Shown one piece after another: positions 16,035 through 24,887 of a stretch of DNA of 32,703 bases (the stretch's first letter is position 1; each line of letters starts with the position of its first letter). Where the stretch lies: NCBI GenBank assembly GCA_045599035.1, contig JAZRVI010000042.1:1-32703 (forward strand), written 5' to 3'. This stretch comes from CATZDY01 sp045599035. GTDB lineage: Bacteria; Bacillota; Desulfotomaculia; Desulfotomaculales; Desulfocucumaceae. The position numbers and the translations under genes are program-made. The notes below the pieces were generated by a model. The model was given only the letters and a program-made list of their open reading frames with translations. It searched no databases and was not told where the DNA came from.

Positions 16035-16793
16035 ATGTCTTGCTATCAGGATGAAGCCTTTATCTTAAAAGCTACTCCCCTGAAAGAAACGGATCAGATA
16101 TTGACCCTGCTGTCGGCTCAATATGGTCAATATCAGGTAATGGCCTATGGTATTGCCAAGCTGAACAGCAAAAGAAGGGGAGCCTTGCAGCCCTTTAATT
16201 ACAGCAAATTACTGCTGCGGCGGGGCAGCAAATGGGATAGTGTGGAACAAGGCGAGGCCATAAGCTGCTTTGCGGAGCTAAAGGAAAGCCTGGAAGGTTT
16301 GGCCTGCCTGAGTTATCTGGCAGAGTTGGCTTCCCGAACGGAAAGGGAAGCAGCTCCGGCTGTTTTAAGCCTGCTGTTAAGAAGTCTGGCCTTTTGGGGA
16401 CAAGGAGAAAGCTGGCAGCTGCTGCGGTCTTTTGAAAGCCAGTTATTGGTCTTAAGTGGAATCTTTCCGCATTTAGAAAACTGTCTTAACTGCGGCCTGT
16501 TTAGCTCCCAATATTATTTTAGCTATGAGCAGGGCGGCCTGCTGTGTCCGGCTTGCAGTCAGAAACAGCCGGACAGCTTTTTAATTGGCCTGGATACCCG
16601 GCAGATTTTAAAGCTGCTGCGGGATTGGTCGTTGGAACAATTAGTTCGTTTAAAAGTGGATGCCCGGCAAAAAAAGCTGGTGGAGCAGCTTTTGTGGCGG
16701 TTTATGCAATACCATTGGGATTTGCCGCTCAAAAGCCGGTCTTTTTTGACTTGGTTGGAAACGGATAAAAACCTTCCGGAAGGGAATTACTAA
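16035..16793 (+). CDS. recO: DNA repair protein RecO
   Basis: A 252-residue recombination mediator that, with RecR, loads RecA on SSB-coated single-stranded DNA. The OB-fold N-terminus EAFILKATPLKETDQILTLL is typical. A zinc-binding set is visible around residues 153-176 (CLNCG and CPAC). The start is ATG after AGAAAGGAA. It follows corA by 25 bases; era-recO neighbourhood is common in Firmicutes. Confidence 0.94.
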   Translation: MSCYQDEAFILKATPLKETDQILTLLSAQYGQYQVMAYGIAKLNSKRRGALQPFNYSKLLLRRGSKWDSVEQGEAISCFAELKESLEGLACLSYLAELASRTEREAAPAVLSLLLRSLAFWGQGESWQLLRSFESQLLVLSGIFPHLENCLNCGLFSSQYYFSYEQGGLLCPACSQKQPDSFLIGLDTRQILKLLRDWSLEQLVRLKVDARQKKLVEQLLWRFMQYHWDLPLKSRSFLTWLETDKNLPEGNY

Positions 16794-16820
16794 AGGAAAG
16801 ACAAAAGGGAGGTTTTTGGC

Positions 16821-17252
16821 ATGGATGAACTGGAAAAACTGGATCAGATTCGGGATCGCTTAGGTGTTACCTATGGCCAGGCCAAGGAAATTCTGGATGC
16901 CAACGAAGGCGATGTCCTGAAAGCTTTAATCGCCGGGGATAAGGACGGTTGGGATTTGTCTGAGCTGGAAGAAAAGGCGGGAAACTGCTGGGAAAATATC
17001 AAAGGTCAGGAATGGACGCAAAATTTAAAGGAACAGTTTAAAAAAGGCCGAGGCAGCAAAATTAAAATTAAACGGGGGCAGCAAACCTTGCTGACCGTTC
17101 CGGCTCCTTTGGGAATTTTGGGCGTGGCCGGAATGTTGGCTTCTGGTCAATTGGCTTTTCTGGGAGCTTTAAGCTCTCTTACTGCCATGGCTCACAACTG
17201 TTCACTGGAATTTGAAGCCGGCCAGAGCAAGTCTGACCAGGACAGCAACTAA
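16821..17252 (+). CDS. DUF4342 protein with UBA-like N-terminus
   Basis: A 143-residue protein. Residues 1-40 (LDQIRDRLGVTYGQAKEILDANEGDVLKAL) form a UBA-like three-helix motif. Residues 75-125 carry the basic KIKIKRGQQTLLTVPAPLG stretch followed by a glycine-rich hydrophobic segment, as in DUF4342. The hydrophobic stretch could be one or two membrane passes. Function unknown. It is the last gene before the rimP promoter region. Confidence 0.8.
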   Translation: MDELEKLDQIRDRLGVTYGQAKEILDANEGDVLKALIAGDKDGWDLSELEEKAGNCWENIKGQEWTQNLKEQFKKGRGSKIKIKRGQQTLLTVPAPLGILGVAGMLASGQLAFLGALSSLTAMAHNCSLEFEAGQSKSDQDSN

Positions 17253-17279
17253 ATTTCCATTTGGCAAATAAGAAAAAAC

Positions 17280-17308
17280 TTGTCAAGTAAGACTTTCTGT
17301 GGTACAAT
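17280..17308 (+). promoter_or_regulatory. Promoter of the rimP-nusA-infB operon
   Basis: TTGTCA at 17280-17285, 17 bases, then TACAAT at 17303-17308: a good sigma-A promoter 220 bases before rimP. Confidence 0.75.
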
Positions 17309-17351
17309 AAAGTGTAATTCTTTAGTATCTAACCGGAGTAAATTAACGGTG

Positions 17352-17378
17352 GAGTGGGTTTTGCCCACTCTTTCGTTT
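17352..17378 (+). promoter_or_regulatory. Leader hairpin 1 upstream of rimP
   Basis: GAGTGGG pairs with CCCACTC over TTTTG and is followed by the T-rich TTTCGTTTTGG. It lies about 45 nt after the promoter and could act as an attenuator or partial terminator in the leader. A similar short hairpin is often seen before rimP in Firmicutes (from memory). Confidence 0.5.
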
Positions 17379-17395
17379 TGGCTTGATTGACTAAA

Positions 17396-17419
17396 ATGCC
17401 CGCCTGCATAAGCGGGCAT
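17396..17419 (+). promoter_or_regulatory. Leader hairpin 2 upstream of rimP
   Basis: ATGCCCGC and GCGGGCAT form a perfect 8-bp stem with an 8-base loop. It is not directly followed by a T run. Together with hairpin 1 it makes a structured leader of about 210 nt, a candidate site of NusA or other autoregulation. Confidence 0.45.
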
Positions 17420-17530
17420 TAGGTTTAATTTTTGCTGTGGGTTCTTTTGAGCTGATTCAGAACTATATATTTAGAAAATAGAACAAGCGTCAATTGCAAC
17501 CCAGGATTAAGTTAAAAGGAGGGTTGGCGG

Positions 17531-18100
17531 TTGCTGCAAAACTTGCAATATCCTGCAAGACCCAATCAAGGTTTTTCAGGTGTTTTCAGCAGCCCGGACA
17601 ATATGGCCGGCAAAAATGTCGCTGCCCAGGTGGAAAAGCTGGTTGAGCCTTTGGCGGAACAGCAGGGTCTGGAAATTGTAGAGGTGGAATTTGTAAAAGA
17701 AGGAAGTCAATATTTTTTACGGGTGTTTATTGATAAACCGGAAGGCATCACCCTGGATGATTGTGAATCCTTGTCCCGCAAGCTGGATCCGATTTTGGAT
17801 CAGGCTGATTTAATTCCTTATGCTTATCGGCTGGAAGTTTCGTCGCCGGGATTGGAACGCCCTTTGAAAAAACTGGCTGATTTTGTGCGTTTTCAAGGTT
17901 CTAAAGCAGTAATCAGTACCTTTGCCCCCTTGAATGGAAGTAAAAAGCATCAGGGCGTTTTGGCAGGAGCGGATCAGGCCGGGGTTATTTTGAACACCGC
18001 CGCAGGCGAGCTTTTGATTGGTTGGGAGCAATTGGCCAAGGCTAATTTGGAAGTGGATTTTCAGGAAGAAAGAGGTGACAATTTTGACAGCAGAAAGTAA
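17531..18100 (+). CDS. rimP: Ribosome maturation factor RimP
   Basis: RimP assists 30S assembly. Core motifs include LVEPLAEQQGLEIVEVEFVKEG, FIDKPEGITLDDCESLSR and YRLEVSSPGLERPL. The TTG at 17531 has AGGAGGG 7 bases upstream and gives 189 residues, about 24 more than usual at the N-terminus. An ATG at 17603 would give a normal-length protein but has no clear ribosome binding site. It is the first gene of the operon and overlaps nusA by 17 bases. Confidence 0.93.
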   Translation: MLQNLQYPARPNQGFSGVFSSPDNMAGKNVAAQVEKLVEPLAEQQGLEIVEVEFVKEGSQYFLRVFIDKPEGITLDDCESLSRKLDPILDQADLIPYAYRLEVSSPGLERPLKKLADFVRFQGSKAVISTFAPLNGSKKHQGVLAGADQAGVILNTAAGELLIGWEQLAKANLEVDFQEERGDNFDSRK

Positions 18101-19181
18101 TTCAGAGTTTTGGGAAGCTTTGCGAGAGCTGGAAAAGGAAAAAGGAATCCCGGAAGAGGTTTTGATGGAGGCATTGGAAACCGCTTTGTTTTCAGCCTAC
18201 AAAAAAAATTTTGATTCCCTGCAAAATGTCCGGGTTTTGGTGGATCGGGTAACCGGAGACTCCAAGGTTTTCTCCCAACTGACCGTAGTCGAGGAGGTTT
18301 TGGATCCCCGTTTGGAAATTTCTTTGACCGAAGCACGGGAAAAATATGAAGGCTATAATTTGGGCGATATTGTAGAAGTGGAAGTAACTCCTCGGGATTT
18401 TGGCCGGATTGCAGCTCAAACAGCCAAACAGGTCGTGGTTCAGCGGATTCGGGATGCTGAACGGGATTTGGTTTTCGTAGAATTTTCAGAACGGGAACAT
18501 GATTTGGTTTATGGCGTAATTCAAAGGGTTGAACAAAAAAATGTTTTTGTGGAATTGGGCAAAGTAGAAGCTTTGTTGCCGCCCTCTGAACAATTGCCGG
18601 GAGAAGAATATTTGCCTGGGAATCGAATCCGGGCTTATATTACCGAGGTCAAAAAAACCCCCAAAGGTCCTCAAATTGAAATTTCCCGCACCCACCCCGG
18701 CCTTTTGAAAAGATTGTTTGAAATGGAAGTACCGGAATTATATGAAGGCGTTGTGGAATTGAAATCGGTAGCCCGGGAAGCCGGACAGCGTTCCAAGATT
18801 GCCGTTTATTCCCGGGAAGAAAATGTGGATCCGGTTGGCTCCTGCGTTGGCCCCAAAGGGAGTCGGGTGCAAAATATTGTCAATGAGCTGCATGGAGAAA
18901 AAATTGATATTATCCAGTGGGATACCGATCCTTCCAAGTTTATTGCTTCGGCTTTAAGTCCGGCCAAGGTGGTAGCAGTGGAGGTTTGGGAAAATGAAAA
19001 AGTGGCTCGGGTAATTGTTCCTGACTATCAATTGTCCCTGGCCATTGGCAAAGAAGGTCAAAATGCTCGTTTGGCTGCCAAGTTGACTGGCTGGAAAATT
19101 GATATAAAAAATGAATCGCAAATGGAAAAAATTTATGCTGAAGAAGATGGGGAGCAAAATAACAGTCAGGGGGAAAAATAA
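18084..19181 (+). CDS. nusA: Transcription factor NusA
   Basis: A 365-residue RNA polymerase-associated factor for pausing, termination and antitermination. The N-terminal domain begins FWEALRELEKEKGIPEEVLMEALE; an S1 domain (about residues 130-200) precedes two KH domains, with GSCVGPKGSRVQNIVNEL and LAIGKEGQNARLAAKLTGWKIDI. The start is TTG at 18084, with AGAGGTGA just upstream and in the position family members begin; an earlier GTG-type start would add unrelated residues out of rimP. It lacks the extra acidic repeats of proteobacterial NusA, as usual in Firmicutes. Confidence 0.96.
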   Translation: MTAESNSEFWEALRELEKEKGIPEEVLMEALETALFSAYKKNFDSLQNVRVLVDRVTGDSKVFSQLTVVEEVLDPRLEISLTEAREKYEGYNLGDIVEVEVTPRDFGRIAAQTAKQVVVQRIRDAERDLVFVEFSEREHDLVYGVIQRVEQKNVFVELGKVEALLPPSEQLPGEEYLPGNRIRAYITEVKKTPKGPQIEISRTHPGLLKRLFEMEVPELYEGVVELKSVAREAGQRSKIAVYSREENVDPVGSCVGPKGSRVQNIVNELHGEKIDIIQWDTDPSKFIASALSPAKVVAVEVWENEKVARVIVPDYQLSLAIGKEGQNARLAAKLTGWKIDIKNESQMEKIYAEEDGEQNNSQGEK

Positions 19182-19450
19182 TGCCGAAAGTTAAAAAAAT
19201 TCCCCAAAGAATGTGTGTCGGCTGTCGGGAAATGAAATCCAAAAAAGAGTTAATTCGCCTGGTGCGTACCCCGGAAGGAAAGGTGGAAATCGATCTGACC
19301 GGCAAGCGTTCGGGGCGAGGAGCTTATATTTGCCCCAATTGCCAATGCCTGGATTTGGCAGTTAAAGGGCATCGTTTGGAAAAAGCCTTGCAGCACCAAA
19401 TTGCTTCTGAAGTGGTGGAGCAATTAATTAAGGAGTTGAGTGATGGATAG
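19181..19450 (+). CDS. ylxR: YlxR / RnpM, RNA-binding RNase P modulator
   Basis: An 89-residue DUF448 protein. The signature RMCVGCREMKSKKELIRLVR and the central SGRGAYICPNCQCL are diagnostic. Family members bind RNA, and RnpM in Bacillus was reported to bind RNase P RNA. The start overlaps the nusA stop (TAATG) and its end overlaps ylxQ, giving a coupled nusA-ylxR-ylxQ-infB cluster. Confidence 0.93.
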   Translation: MPKVKKIPQRMCVGCREMKSKKELIRLVRTPEGKVEIDLTGKRSGRGAYICPNCQCLDLAVKGHRLEKALQHQIASEVVEQLIKELSDG

Positions 19451-19742
19451 TGCTTATTTTTGGCTGGGACTGTCTCGCAAAGCTGGTAAAATAGAATCAG
19501 GAGATGCAGCAGTCAGGGAGGCTTTGCAGAGAAAAAAGGTCTGCCTTTTGATTCTTGCCTCTGATGGAGCCGCCAGAACTGTCAATACTTTTCAGAAATT
19601 GGCCGTTGATTTAAAGATACCCTGGGTGCAATTTGGCTTGAAGGCCGAATTGGGAGCCGCCATTGGCAAACCGCCCAGATCGGTTTTAGGGCTTACAGAT
19701 CCCAATTTGGCAAGCGGTCTGCAAAAATTTTTGCAATCATAA
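19443..19742 (+). CDS. ylxQ: YlxQ, L7Ae/L30e-family RNA-binding protein
   Basis: A 99-residue member of the L7Ae/L30e/S12e family, whose Firmicutes homologues bind kink-turn RNA. WLGLSRKAGKIESGD and LLILASDGAARTV are typical. ATG at 19443 is chosen because AAGGAG lies 7 bases before it; a GTG one codon upstream is too close. It overlaps ylxR by 8 bases. The specific RNA partner is unknown. Confidence 0.9.
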   Translation: MDSAYFWLGLSRKAGKIESGDAAVREALQRKKVCLLILASDGAARTVNTFQKLAVDLKIPWVQFGLKAELGAAIGKPPRSVLGLTDPNLASGLQKFLQS

Positions 19743-19772
19743 ACCATAAACAGGGAAAGTGGGGGTGGATTT

Positions 19773-22496
19773 ATGGCCAAAAAACGCATACATGAATTGG
19801 CAAAAGAATTGAAAGTAGAAAGCAAAGCTATTATGCGGGAATTAGAAAAAATGGGTGTGGAAAATAAAAAAAATGCTTCCTGCTCTTTGGATGAAGATCT
19901 TATTGTTAAGGTGGTAAAAAGTTTGAAGATAAATGAACCGGCGGCAAAAGAAGTCAAAAGCGAAGTTTCTGTAGCCGCAAAACCGGATAAACCGGAAGAA
20001 AAAAAGCAAAAATCGAAAACCGATATGAAAAAAACCAATAACCGACCTTCGGCAAGCGGAAATCGGGAGCGTTCTTCCAAAAGAAATGATAATAAGGATT
20101 ATATTGTGGATCGGGTTCCTTCTCGTCCGCCTGATAAACGCTTTGACGAACGCAGAAAAGTCGGCGGTGCAGAAGCTGGAGCGGCAGCAGCGGGCAAAGA
20201 AAGCCGTTCGGCTCAGCGTCCGGCAGGTGAACAACGCAATCGATCCAATAACAATCGTCCGGCGGGTGAACGCAAAGAAGGGGAAAGAAGAGAAGGAGAT
20301 CGCCGCTTCAATAACTCGGATCGTCCCCACTCCAATAACCCTCGTCCTTCCGGAAATTCGGAAAACAGACGGGATCGTCCGTCCAGCGGTTCGGATCGCA
20401 GTTCCGGATCCCGTCCTGCCAATCAGTCAGGCAATAAATACGGGCGGCCTCAATCCTCTCGTCCCCAATCGGCTCGTCCCGCTCCGGGAGGCCAGCTCAA
20501 GGTTCCCAAAGCACCAGAACAGGCTGCTGATGCAGATCGAGTCAAAGCTTCCGAAAAGCAGCGGAATAAGATTGCCCAAAATCAGAATCGCAATAATCAA
20601 AATAAACCCAAAGAAAAAAATCGCAACTGGAATCTCAATAAAAACTACCTTAATGAAGATGAACGCTTTGGCAGCAAAAAAAGAAAGCCCAATACCAAAG
20701 TGCAAAGCAATCGGGAAACCGTTCCGGCTCCGCAGGTTGAGAAAAAGCCGGTGGTTATTGGAGAATTAACAACTGTTCAGCAGTTGGCGGAAAAAATGAA
20801 AAAAAGTCCGGCTGAACTGATTAAAAAGTTAATGTCCCTGGGGGTTTTTGCGACCATTAACCAGGAAGTAGATGTTGATACGGCAACCATTTTATGCAAT
20901 GAATATGGCTTTGAAGTTGAGGTTAAAATTGTACTGGATGCCGAAGCTTTGATCGAACAGGAATTGGAGGATGATCCCAAGGATCTGAAAGCCCGTCCCT
21001 GTGTGGTTACCGTTATGGGTCATGTTGATCACGGAAAGACCTCTTTGTTGGATGCCATTCGTCAAACCAATGTAATTGCCACCGAGGCCGGGGGGATTAC
21101 CCAGCATATCGGGGCTTATCAAGTGGAACATAGTGGCAAAAAGATTACCTTTGTAGATACGCCCGGCCACGAGGCTTTTACAGCCATGCGAGCCAGGGGA
21201 GCAGAAATTACAGATATTGCTATTTTGGTTATTGCCGCAGATGATGGAATTATGCCCCAGACCATTGAGGCTATTAACCATGCTAAAGCGGCAGAAGTAC
21301 CGATTATTATCGCTTTAAATAAAATTGACAAACCAGGAGCCGATCCGGATAAAATCAGACAGCAAATGACCGAACATGATCTGGTTCCGGAAGAATGGGG
21401 CGGAGATACCATTGTTGTGCCGGTTAGTGCCAAAACGCGGGAAGGCTTGGACAATCTTTTGGAAATGATTTTGCTGGTGGCAGAAGTATCCGAGTTGAAA
21501 GCCAATCCCAATCGGGATGCCCGGGGAACGGTTATTGAAGCAGAATTGGATAAAGGCCGAGGTCCGGTCGCCACTGTTTTGGTGCAAAATGGGACTTTAA
21601 AGCTGGGTGATTCTCTGGTGGCTGGAGCTGCTTTTGGTAAGGTGCGAGCCATGATGGATGATAAAGGCCGGCGGATTAAAAAAGCTGACCCTTCCACTCC
21701 AGTAGAGGTTTTGGGCTTTCATGATGTGCCTTTGGCCGGTGATTTGTTCTATGGTTTGTCGGATGAAAAAGCGGCTCGGCAGATTGCCGAAAAACGGGAA
21801 ACCCGCAAACGCCAGGAAGATATGAAACAAAATAACCGGGTCACCCTGGAAGATTTATTCCAGCATATTCAGGAAGGACAGGTTAAAGAGCTGCTGCTGA
21901 TCGTTAAAGCGGATGTTCAGGGATCGGTGGAAGCGGTTAAGCAGTCTTTGGAACGCCTGTCCACAACCGAAGTAAAGCTGAACATTATCCACGGCGGCGT
22001 GGGAGCCATTACTGAAACCGATATTATGCTGGCTTCGGCCTCTAATGCCATTGTCATTGGCTTTAACATTCGTCCGGATGCCAATGCCCGCCGCATGGCT
22101 GAAATAGAAAAGGTTGATGTGCGTTTATATCGGGTTATTTATGATGCCATCGAAGATGTAAAGGCGGCTATGAGCGGTCTTTTGGAACCGGAAATCCGGG
22201 AAGTGGCTTTGGGTCGGGTGGAAGTCCGGCAGATTTTCAAAGCCTCCAAGGTGGGCAATATTGCCGGCTGCCGGGTTGTGGAAGGCAAAATTACCCGGGA
22301 TGCCGGAGTTCGTTTGATTCGGGATAATATCGTTATTTTTGAAGGCAATCTGGATTCTCTGAAACGGTTTAAGGATGATGCCAAAGAGGTTCTGGAAGGC
22401 TTTGAGTGCGGGATAACTCTGGAAAAATATGGTGATATTCGGGAAGGCGATATTATTGAAGCTTATACCACCGAGGCAGTTAAGCGTGAATTATAA
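19773..22496 (+). CDS. infB: Translation initiation factor IF-2
   Basis: A 907-residue GTPase that places initiator tRNA on the ribosome. Residues 1-55 form a first IF2_N domain (RIHELAKELKVESKAIMREL). Residues about 65-315 are a low-complexity linker rich in Arg, Asn, Ser, Pro and Lys. A second IF2_N-like segment (about 328-380) precedes the G domain with GHVDHGKTS (about 416-424), DTPGHEAF and NKID. The C-terminal domains binding fMet-tRNA end at EAYTTEAVKREL. Start ATG has GGGGGTGG upstream. The long linker is normal for IF-2 and varies between species. Confidence 0.98.
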   Translation: MAKKRIHELAKELKVESKAIMRELEKMGVENKKNASCSLDEDLIVKVVKSLKINEPAAKEVKSEVSVAAKPDKPEEKKQKSKTDMKKTNNRPSASGNRERSSKRNDNKDYIVDRVPSRPPDKRFDERRKVGGAEAGAAAAGKESRSAQRPAGEQRNRSNNNRPAGERKEGERREGDRRFNNSDRPHSNNPRPSGNSENRRDRPSSGSDRSSGSRPANQSGNKYGRPQSSRPQSARPAPGGQLKVPKAPEQAADADRVKASEKQRNKIAQNQNRNNQNKPKEKNRNWNLNKNYLNEDERFGSKKRKPNTKVQSNRETVPAPQVEKKPVVIGELTTVQQLAEKMKKSPAELIKKLMSLGVFATINQEVDVDTATILCNEYGFEVEVKIVLDAEALIEQELEDDPKDLKARPCVVTVMGHVDHGKTSLLDAIRQTNVIATEAGGITQHIGAYQVEHSGKKITFVDTPGHEAFTAMRARGAEITDIAILVIAADDGIMPQTIEAINHAKAAEVPIIIALNKIDKPGADPDKIRQQMTEHDLVPEEWGGDTIVVPVSAKTREGLDNLLEMILLVAEVSELKANPNRDARGTVIEAELDKGRGPVATVLVQNGTLKLGDSLVAGAAFGKVRAMMDDKGRRIKKADPSTPVEVLGFHDVPLAGDLFYGLSDEKAARQIAEKRETRKRQEDMKQNNRVTLEDLFQHIQEGQVKELLLIVKADVQGSVEAVKQSLERLSTTEVKLNIIHGGVGAITETDIMLASASNAIVIGFNIRPDANARRMAEIEKVDVRLYRVIYDAIEDVKAAMSGLLEPEIREVALGRVEVRQIFKASKVGNIAGCRVVEGKITRDAGVRLIRDNIVIFEGNLDSLKRFKDDAKEVLEGFECGITLEKYGDIREGDIIEAYTTEAVKREL

Positions 22497-22600
22497 ATAG
22501 CTTACGGGTGAAAACCCCTAAACAAACAAGCTTGATCCCCGCTGCTTTGGCAGCGTGGAAATGTCAATGCAGAAATTAACTATCAAGGGGAGGCGATTGG

Positions 22601-22966
22601 ATGTCTCACCGTTCAGAAAAATTGGCGGAAAGTGTCAAAAAAGAAATGTCGTCTTTGCTGAACCAAAATGTCAGGGATCCTCGGCTGAAAATGATTACTG
22701 TAACCTCAGCCGAGGTTTCCGGGGACTTGCGGTATGTTAAGGTTTATATCAGTGTTTTGGGCGATGAAGCCGAAGAAAAGCGTGCTTTGACTGCTTTGGA
22801 CAAAGCCAAAGGCTTTTTTCGCAGCGAATTAAGCAAAAAAATCCGGGTGCGTTATATGCCGGAGCTTTTATTTAAGATTGATCATTCCATTCAAAGCGGC
22901 ACCAGAATTATGGAACTGTTGCGGGAAGTTAAAGTCAGGGAAGCATGGAGTGGAGAAGATGAATAA
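22601..22966 (+). CDS. rbfA: Ribosome-binding factor A
   Basis: A 121-residue KH-fold 30S assembly factor. Motifs RSEKLAESVKKEMSSLL, RDPRLKMITVTSAEVSGDLR and YMPELLFKIDHSIQSG are typical. GGGGAGG precedes its ATG. The 104-bp gap after infB holds a small CGCTGC/GCAGCG hairpin. It overlaps the next gene by 8 bases. Confidence 0.96.
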   Translation: MSHRSEKLAESVKKEMSSLLNQNVRDPRLKMITVTSAEVSGDLRYVKVYISVLGDEAEEKRALTALDKAKGFFRSELSKKIRVRYMPELLFKIDHSIQSGTRIMELLREVKVREAWSGEDE

Positions 22967-23930
22967 TAGTCTACCGGAAATTGCCAAAGTCCTCCTGGAA
23001 GCTCATAAGGTGGTTTTGGTGGGACATATCCGCCCGGACGGAGATAGTCTGGGTTCAATAGCCGCCCTGGGTTTGGCCTTGGAACAACTGGGGATGGAAA
23101 CCATTTGGACAGTAGCGGACAAAGTGCCGAGTAAATTTGCTTTTTTGCCTGGCTATAATCGCTTTACCTCTGAAATTCCGGAAGTCTGGGATTTACTGGT
23201 GGTTTTGGATTGTTCCGAACCTCAGCGCCTCGAAAGCCTGGATTGGCTTTTGGCCAAAGCTCCGGTAATTGTCAATCTGGATCATCATTTTTCGCCTCAG
23301 GGCGGGATTGGGACTTATAATTATATTAAGCCGGAAACAGCTTCTACTGGGGAAATTGTGCTGGATCTGCTGGATTGTCTGCCGATAACTTTGACTCAGG
23401 AAATTGCCGAATGTTTATATACTTCTATTTCCAGCGACAGCGGTTCTTTCCGCTATGAAAATACTACGCCGGAAACCTTCCGCAAAGGAGCCAGACTGTT
23501 GGAATGCGGGATTCCGGCCGCCAGAATTGGCGAGCATTTGTTTAATGAAAAGCCTCTGATTTCTTTGCGTTTGCTGCAAATAGTTTTGAACCGAATACAA
23601 TTAAGCCCGGATGGGCAATTGGTCTGGTCTTATTTGCAGCAGAAGGATTTGCAGGAGCTTGGGGCTTTGGAGGAACACGCAGAAGGCTTAATTGACTATT
23701 TGCGATCCATTCAGGGGGTGGAAGTAGCCTTGCTGTTTCGGGAAGTGTTTTCCGGTGAATATCGGGTTAATCTTCGTTCCCGGGGAAGATATAATGTGCG
23801 GGAGGTGGCCGCTCATTTTGGCGGCGGCGGACATCTTCGAGCGGCTGGCTGCACTTTGGCTTTACCCTGGCTTCAAGTTCAGGAACAGGTGGTTAAGGCC
23901 ATGCTGGAAGAAATGGCTAAACAGACATGA
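22959..23930 (+). CDS. nrnA: Bifunctional oligoribonuclease / pAp phosphatase NrnA
   Basis: A 323-residue DHH/DHHA1 phosphoesterase that degrades short RNA oligonucleotides and pAp; some relatives also cleave pApA. Motifs: HIRPDGDSLGS, VLDCSEPQRL, LDHHFSPQG (the DHH motif) and C-terminal GGGGHLRAAGC (DHHA1). ATG at 22959 is chosen because the family starts shortly before ...EIAKVLLEAHKVVLVGHIRPDGD. It overlaps rbfA and, by ATGA, truB. With PgpH in the same window, it could complete c-di-AMP breakdown (inference). Confidence 0.93.
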   Translation: MNNSLPEIAKVLLEAHKVVLVGHIRPDGDSLGSIAALGLALEQLGMETIWTVADKVPSKFAFLPGYNRFTSEIPEVWDLLVVLDCSEPQRLESLDWLLAKAPVIVNLDHHFSPQGGIGTYNYIKPETASTGEIVLDLLDCLPITLTQEIAECLYTSISSDSGSFRYENTTPETFRKGARLLECGIPAARIGEHLFNEKPLISLRLLQIVLNRIQLSPDGQLVWSYLQQKDLQELGALEEHAEGLIDYLRSIQGVEVALLFREVFSGEYRVNLRSRGRYNVREVAAHFGGGGHLRAAGCTLALPWLQVQEQVVKAMLEEMAKQT

Positions 23931-24847
23931 ATGGAATTTTAAATGTTTTAAAGCCGCCGGGGATGACCTCACATGATGTAGTGGATTTTATTCGCAAGCT
24001 GACCAGGGTTAAAAAGGCGGGGCATACTGGAACTTTGGATCCGCTGGCTTCTGGGGTTTTGCCTGTCTGTTTGGGACGGGCAACCAAAATTATTGAATAT
24101 CTGCCTTCCAACAAAACCTATAGAGCAGAAATAACTTTGGGACAAAAAACAGATAGCGGGGATTTGGCCGGGCGTTTTATAACGCTTTCCCATTGGTGCA
24201 AAGTAAGCCGATTGGAATTTGAACAGGCCTTGGAGCAGTTTCGGGGCTGGATTAAACAAATTCCCCCCATGACTTCGGCGGTGCATTATCAGGGTAAAAA
24301 GTTGTATGAACTGGCCAGACAAGGCTTGGAAGTGGAACGGGAAGCTCGTTTGGTGGAAATTACTAATCTGGAGTTAATTGCCTGGCAGCCCCCAAAGGTA
24401 TTAATTGAAGTTAGCTGTTCGGCCGGAACCTATATTCGCACCTTGGCCTTGGATTTGGGAGAGGTTCTGGGTTGTGGAGCCTGTCTGAGCTTTTTGCTGC
24501 GAACTCAGGCCGGAATGTTTTCCTTGCGGGAGGCTTTGACATTGCCGGAAATCAAGGCGGCGGTTCAGGCCGGGACTTTGGCGGACAGGCTTTGTTCTCT
24601 GGAACAGGCGTTGAGCCGCTTTCCAGCGGTACATCTGCACCCTTCTGCCGCCCGATCAGTAGCCAGCGGAGCCAGACTTTATTTACCGGGGGTTTTGGCC
24701 TATCCGATGGATCTGGCGTTGGATTCTTTGGTCAGACTGGTTTGTGAGGACAAAGTAATTGCCGTGGGTAAATTCAGAGAGATTGAAAATGAATTATGTT
24801 TTCAGCCGGTTAAAGGTTTGGTTGATGCTCTTAGCTTGGAGATGTAA
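23927..24847 (+). CDS. truB: tRNA pseudouridine(55) synthase TruB
   Basis: A 306-residue enzyme making pseudouridine at position 55 of the tRNA T-loop. The N-terminus GILNVLKPPGMTSHDVV and catalytic motif HTGTLDPLASGVLP (Asp nucleophile) are clear, with the later SAGTYIRTLALDLGE motif. It starts within the nrnA stop (ATGA). Length is normal. Confidence 0.97.
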   Translation: MNGILNVLKPPGMTSHDVVDFIRKLTRVKKAGHTGTLDPLASGVLPVCLGRATKIIEYLPSNKTYRAEITLGQKTDSGDLAGRFITLSHWCKVSRLEFEQALEQFRGWIKQIPPMTSAVHYQGKKLYELARQGLEVEREARLVEITNLELIAWQPPKVLIEVSCSAGTYIRTLALDLGEVLGCGACLSFLLRTQAGMFSLREALTLPEIKAAVQAGTLADRLCSLEQALSRFPAVHLHPSAARSVASGARLYLPGVLAYPMDLALDSLVRLVCEDKVIAVGKFREIENELCFQPVKGLVDALSLEM

Positions 24848-24887
24848 AGGGCATTAAATTGCTAGTCTTAATTTGGAGGTTTTAGCG

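Noticed and set aside
19842..20769. Long alternative frames over the infB linker (both strands)
   Set aside because: They are shadows of the Arg/Asn-rich low-complexity linker; infB itself has clear domains and a ribosome site.
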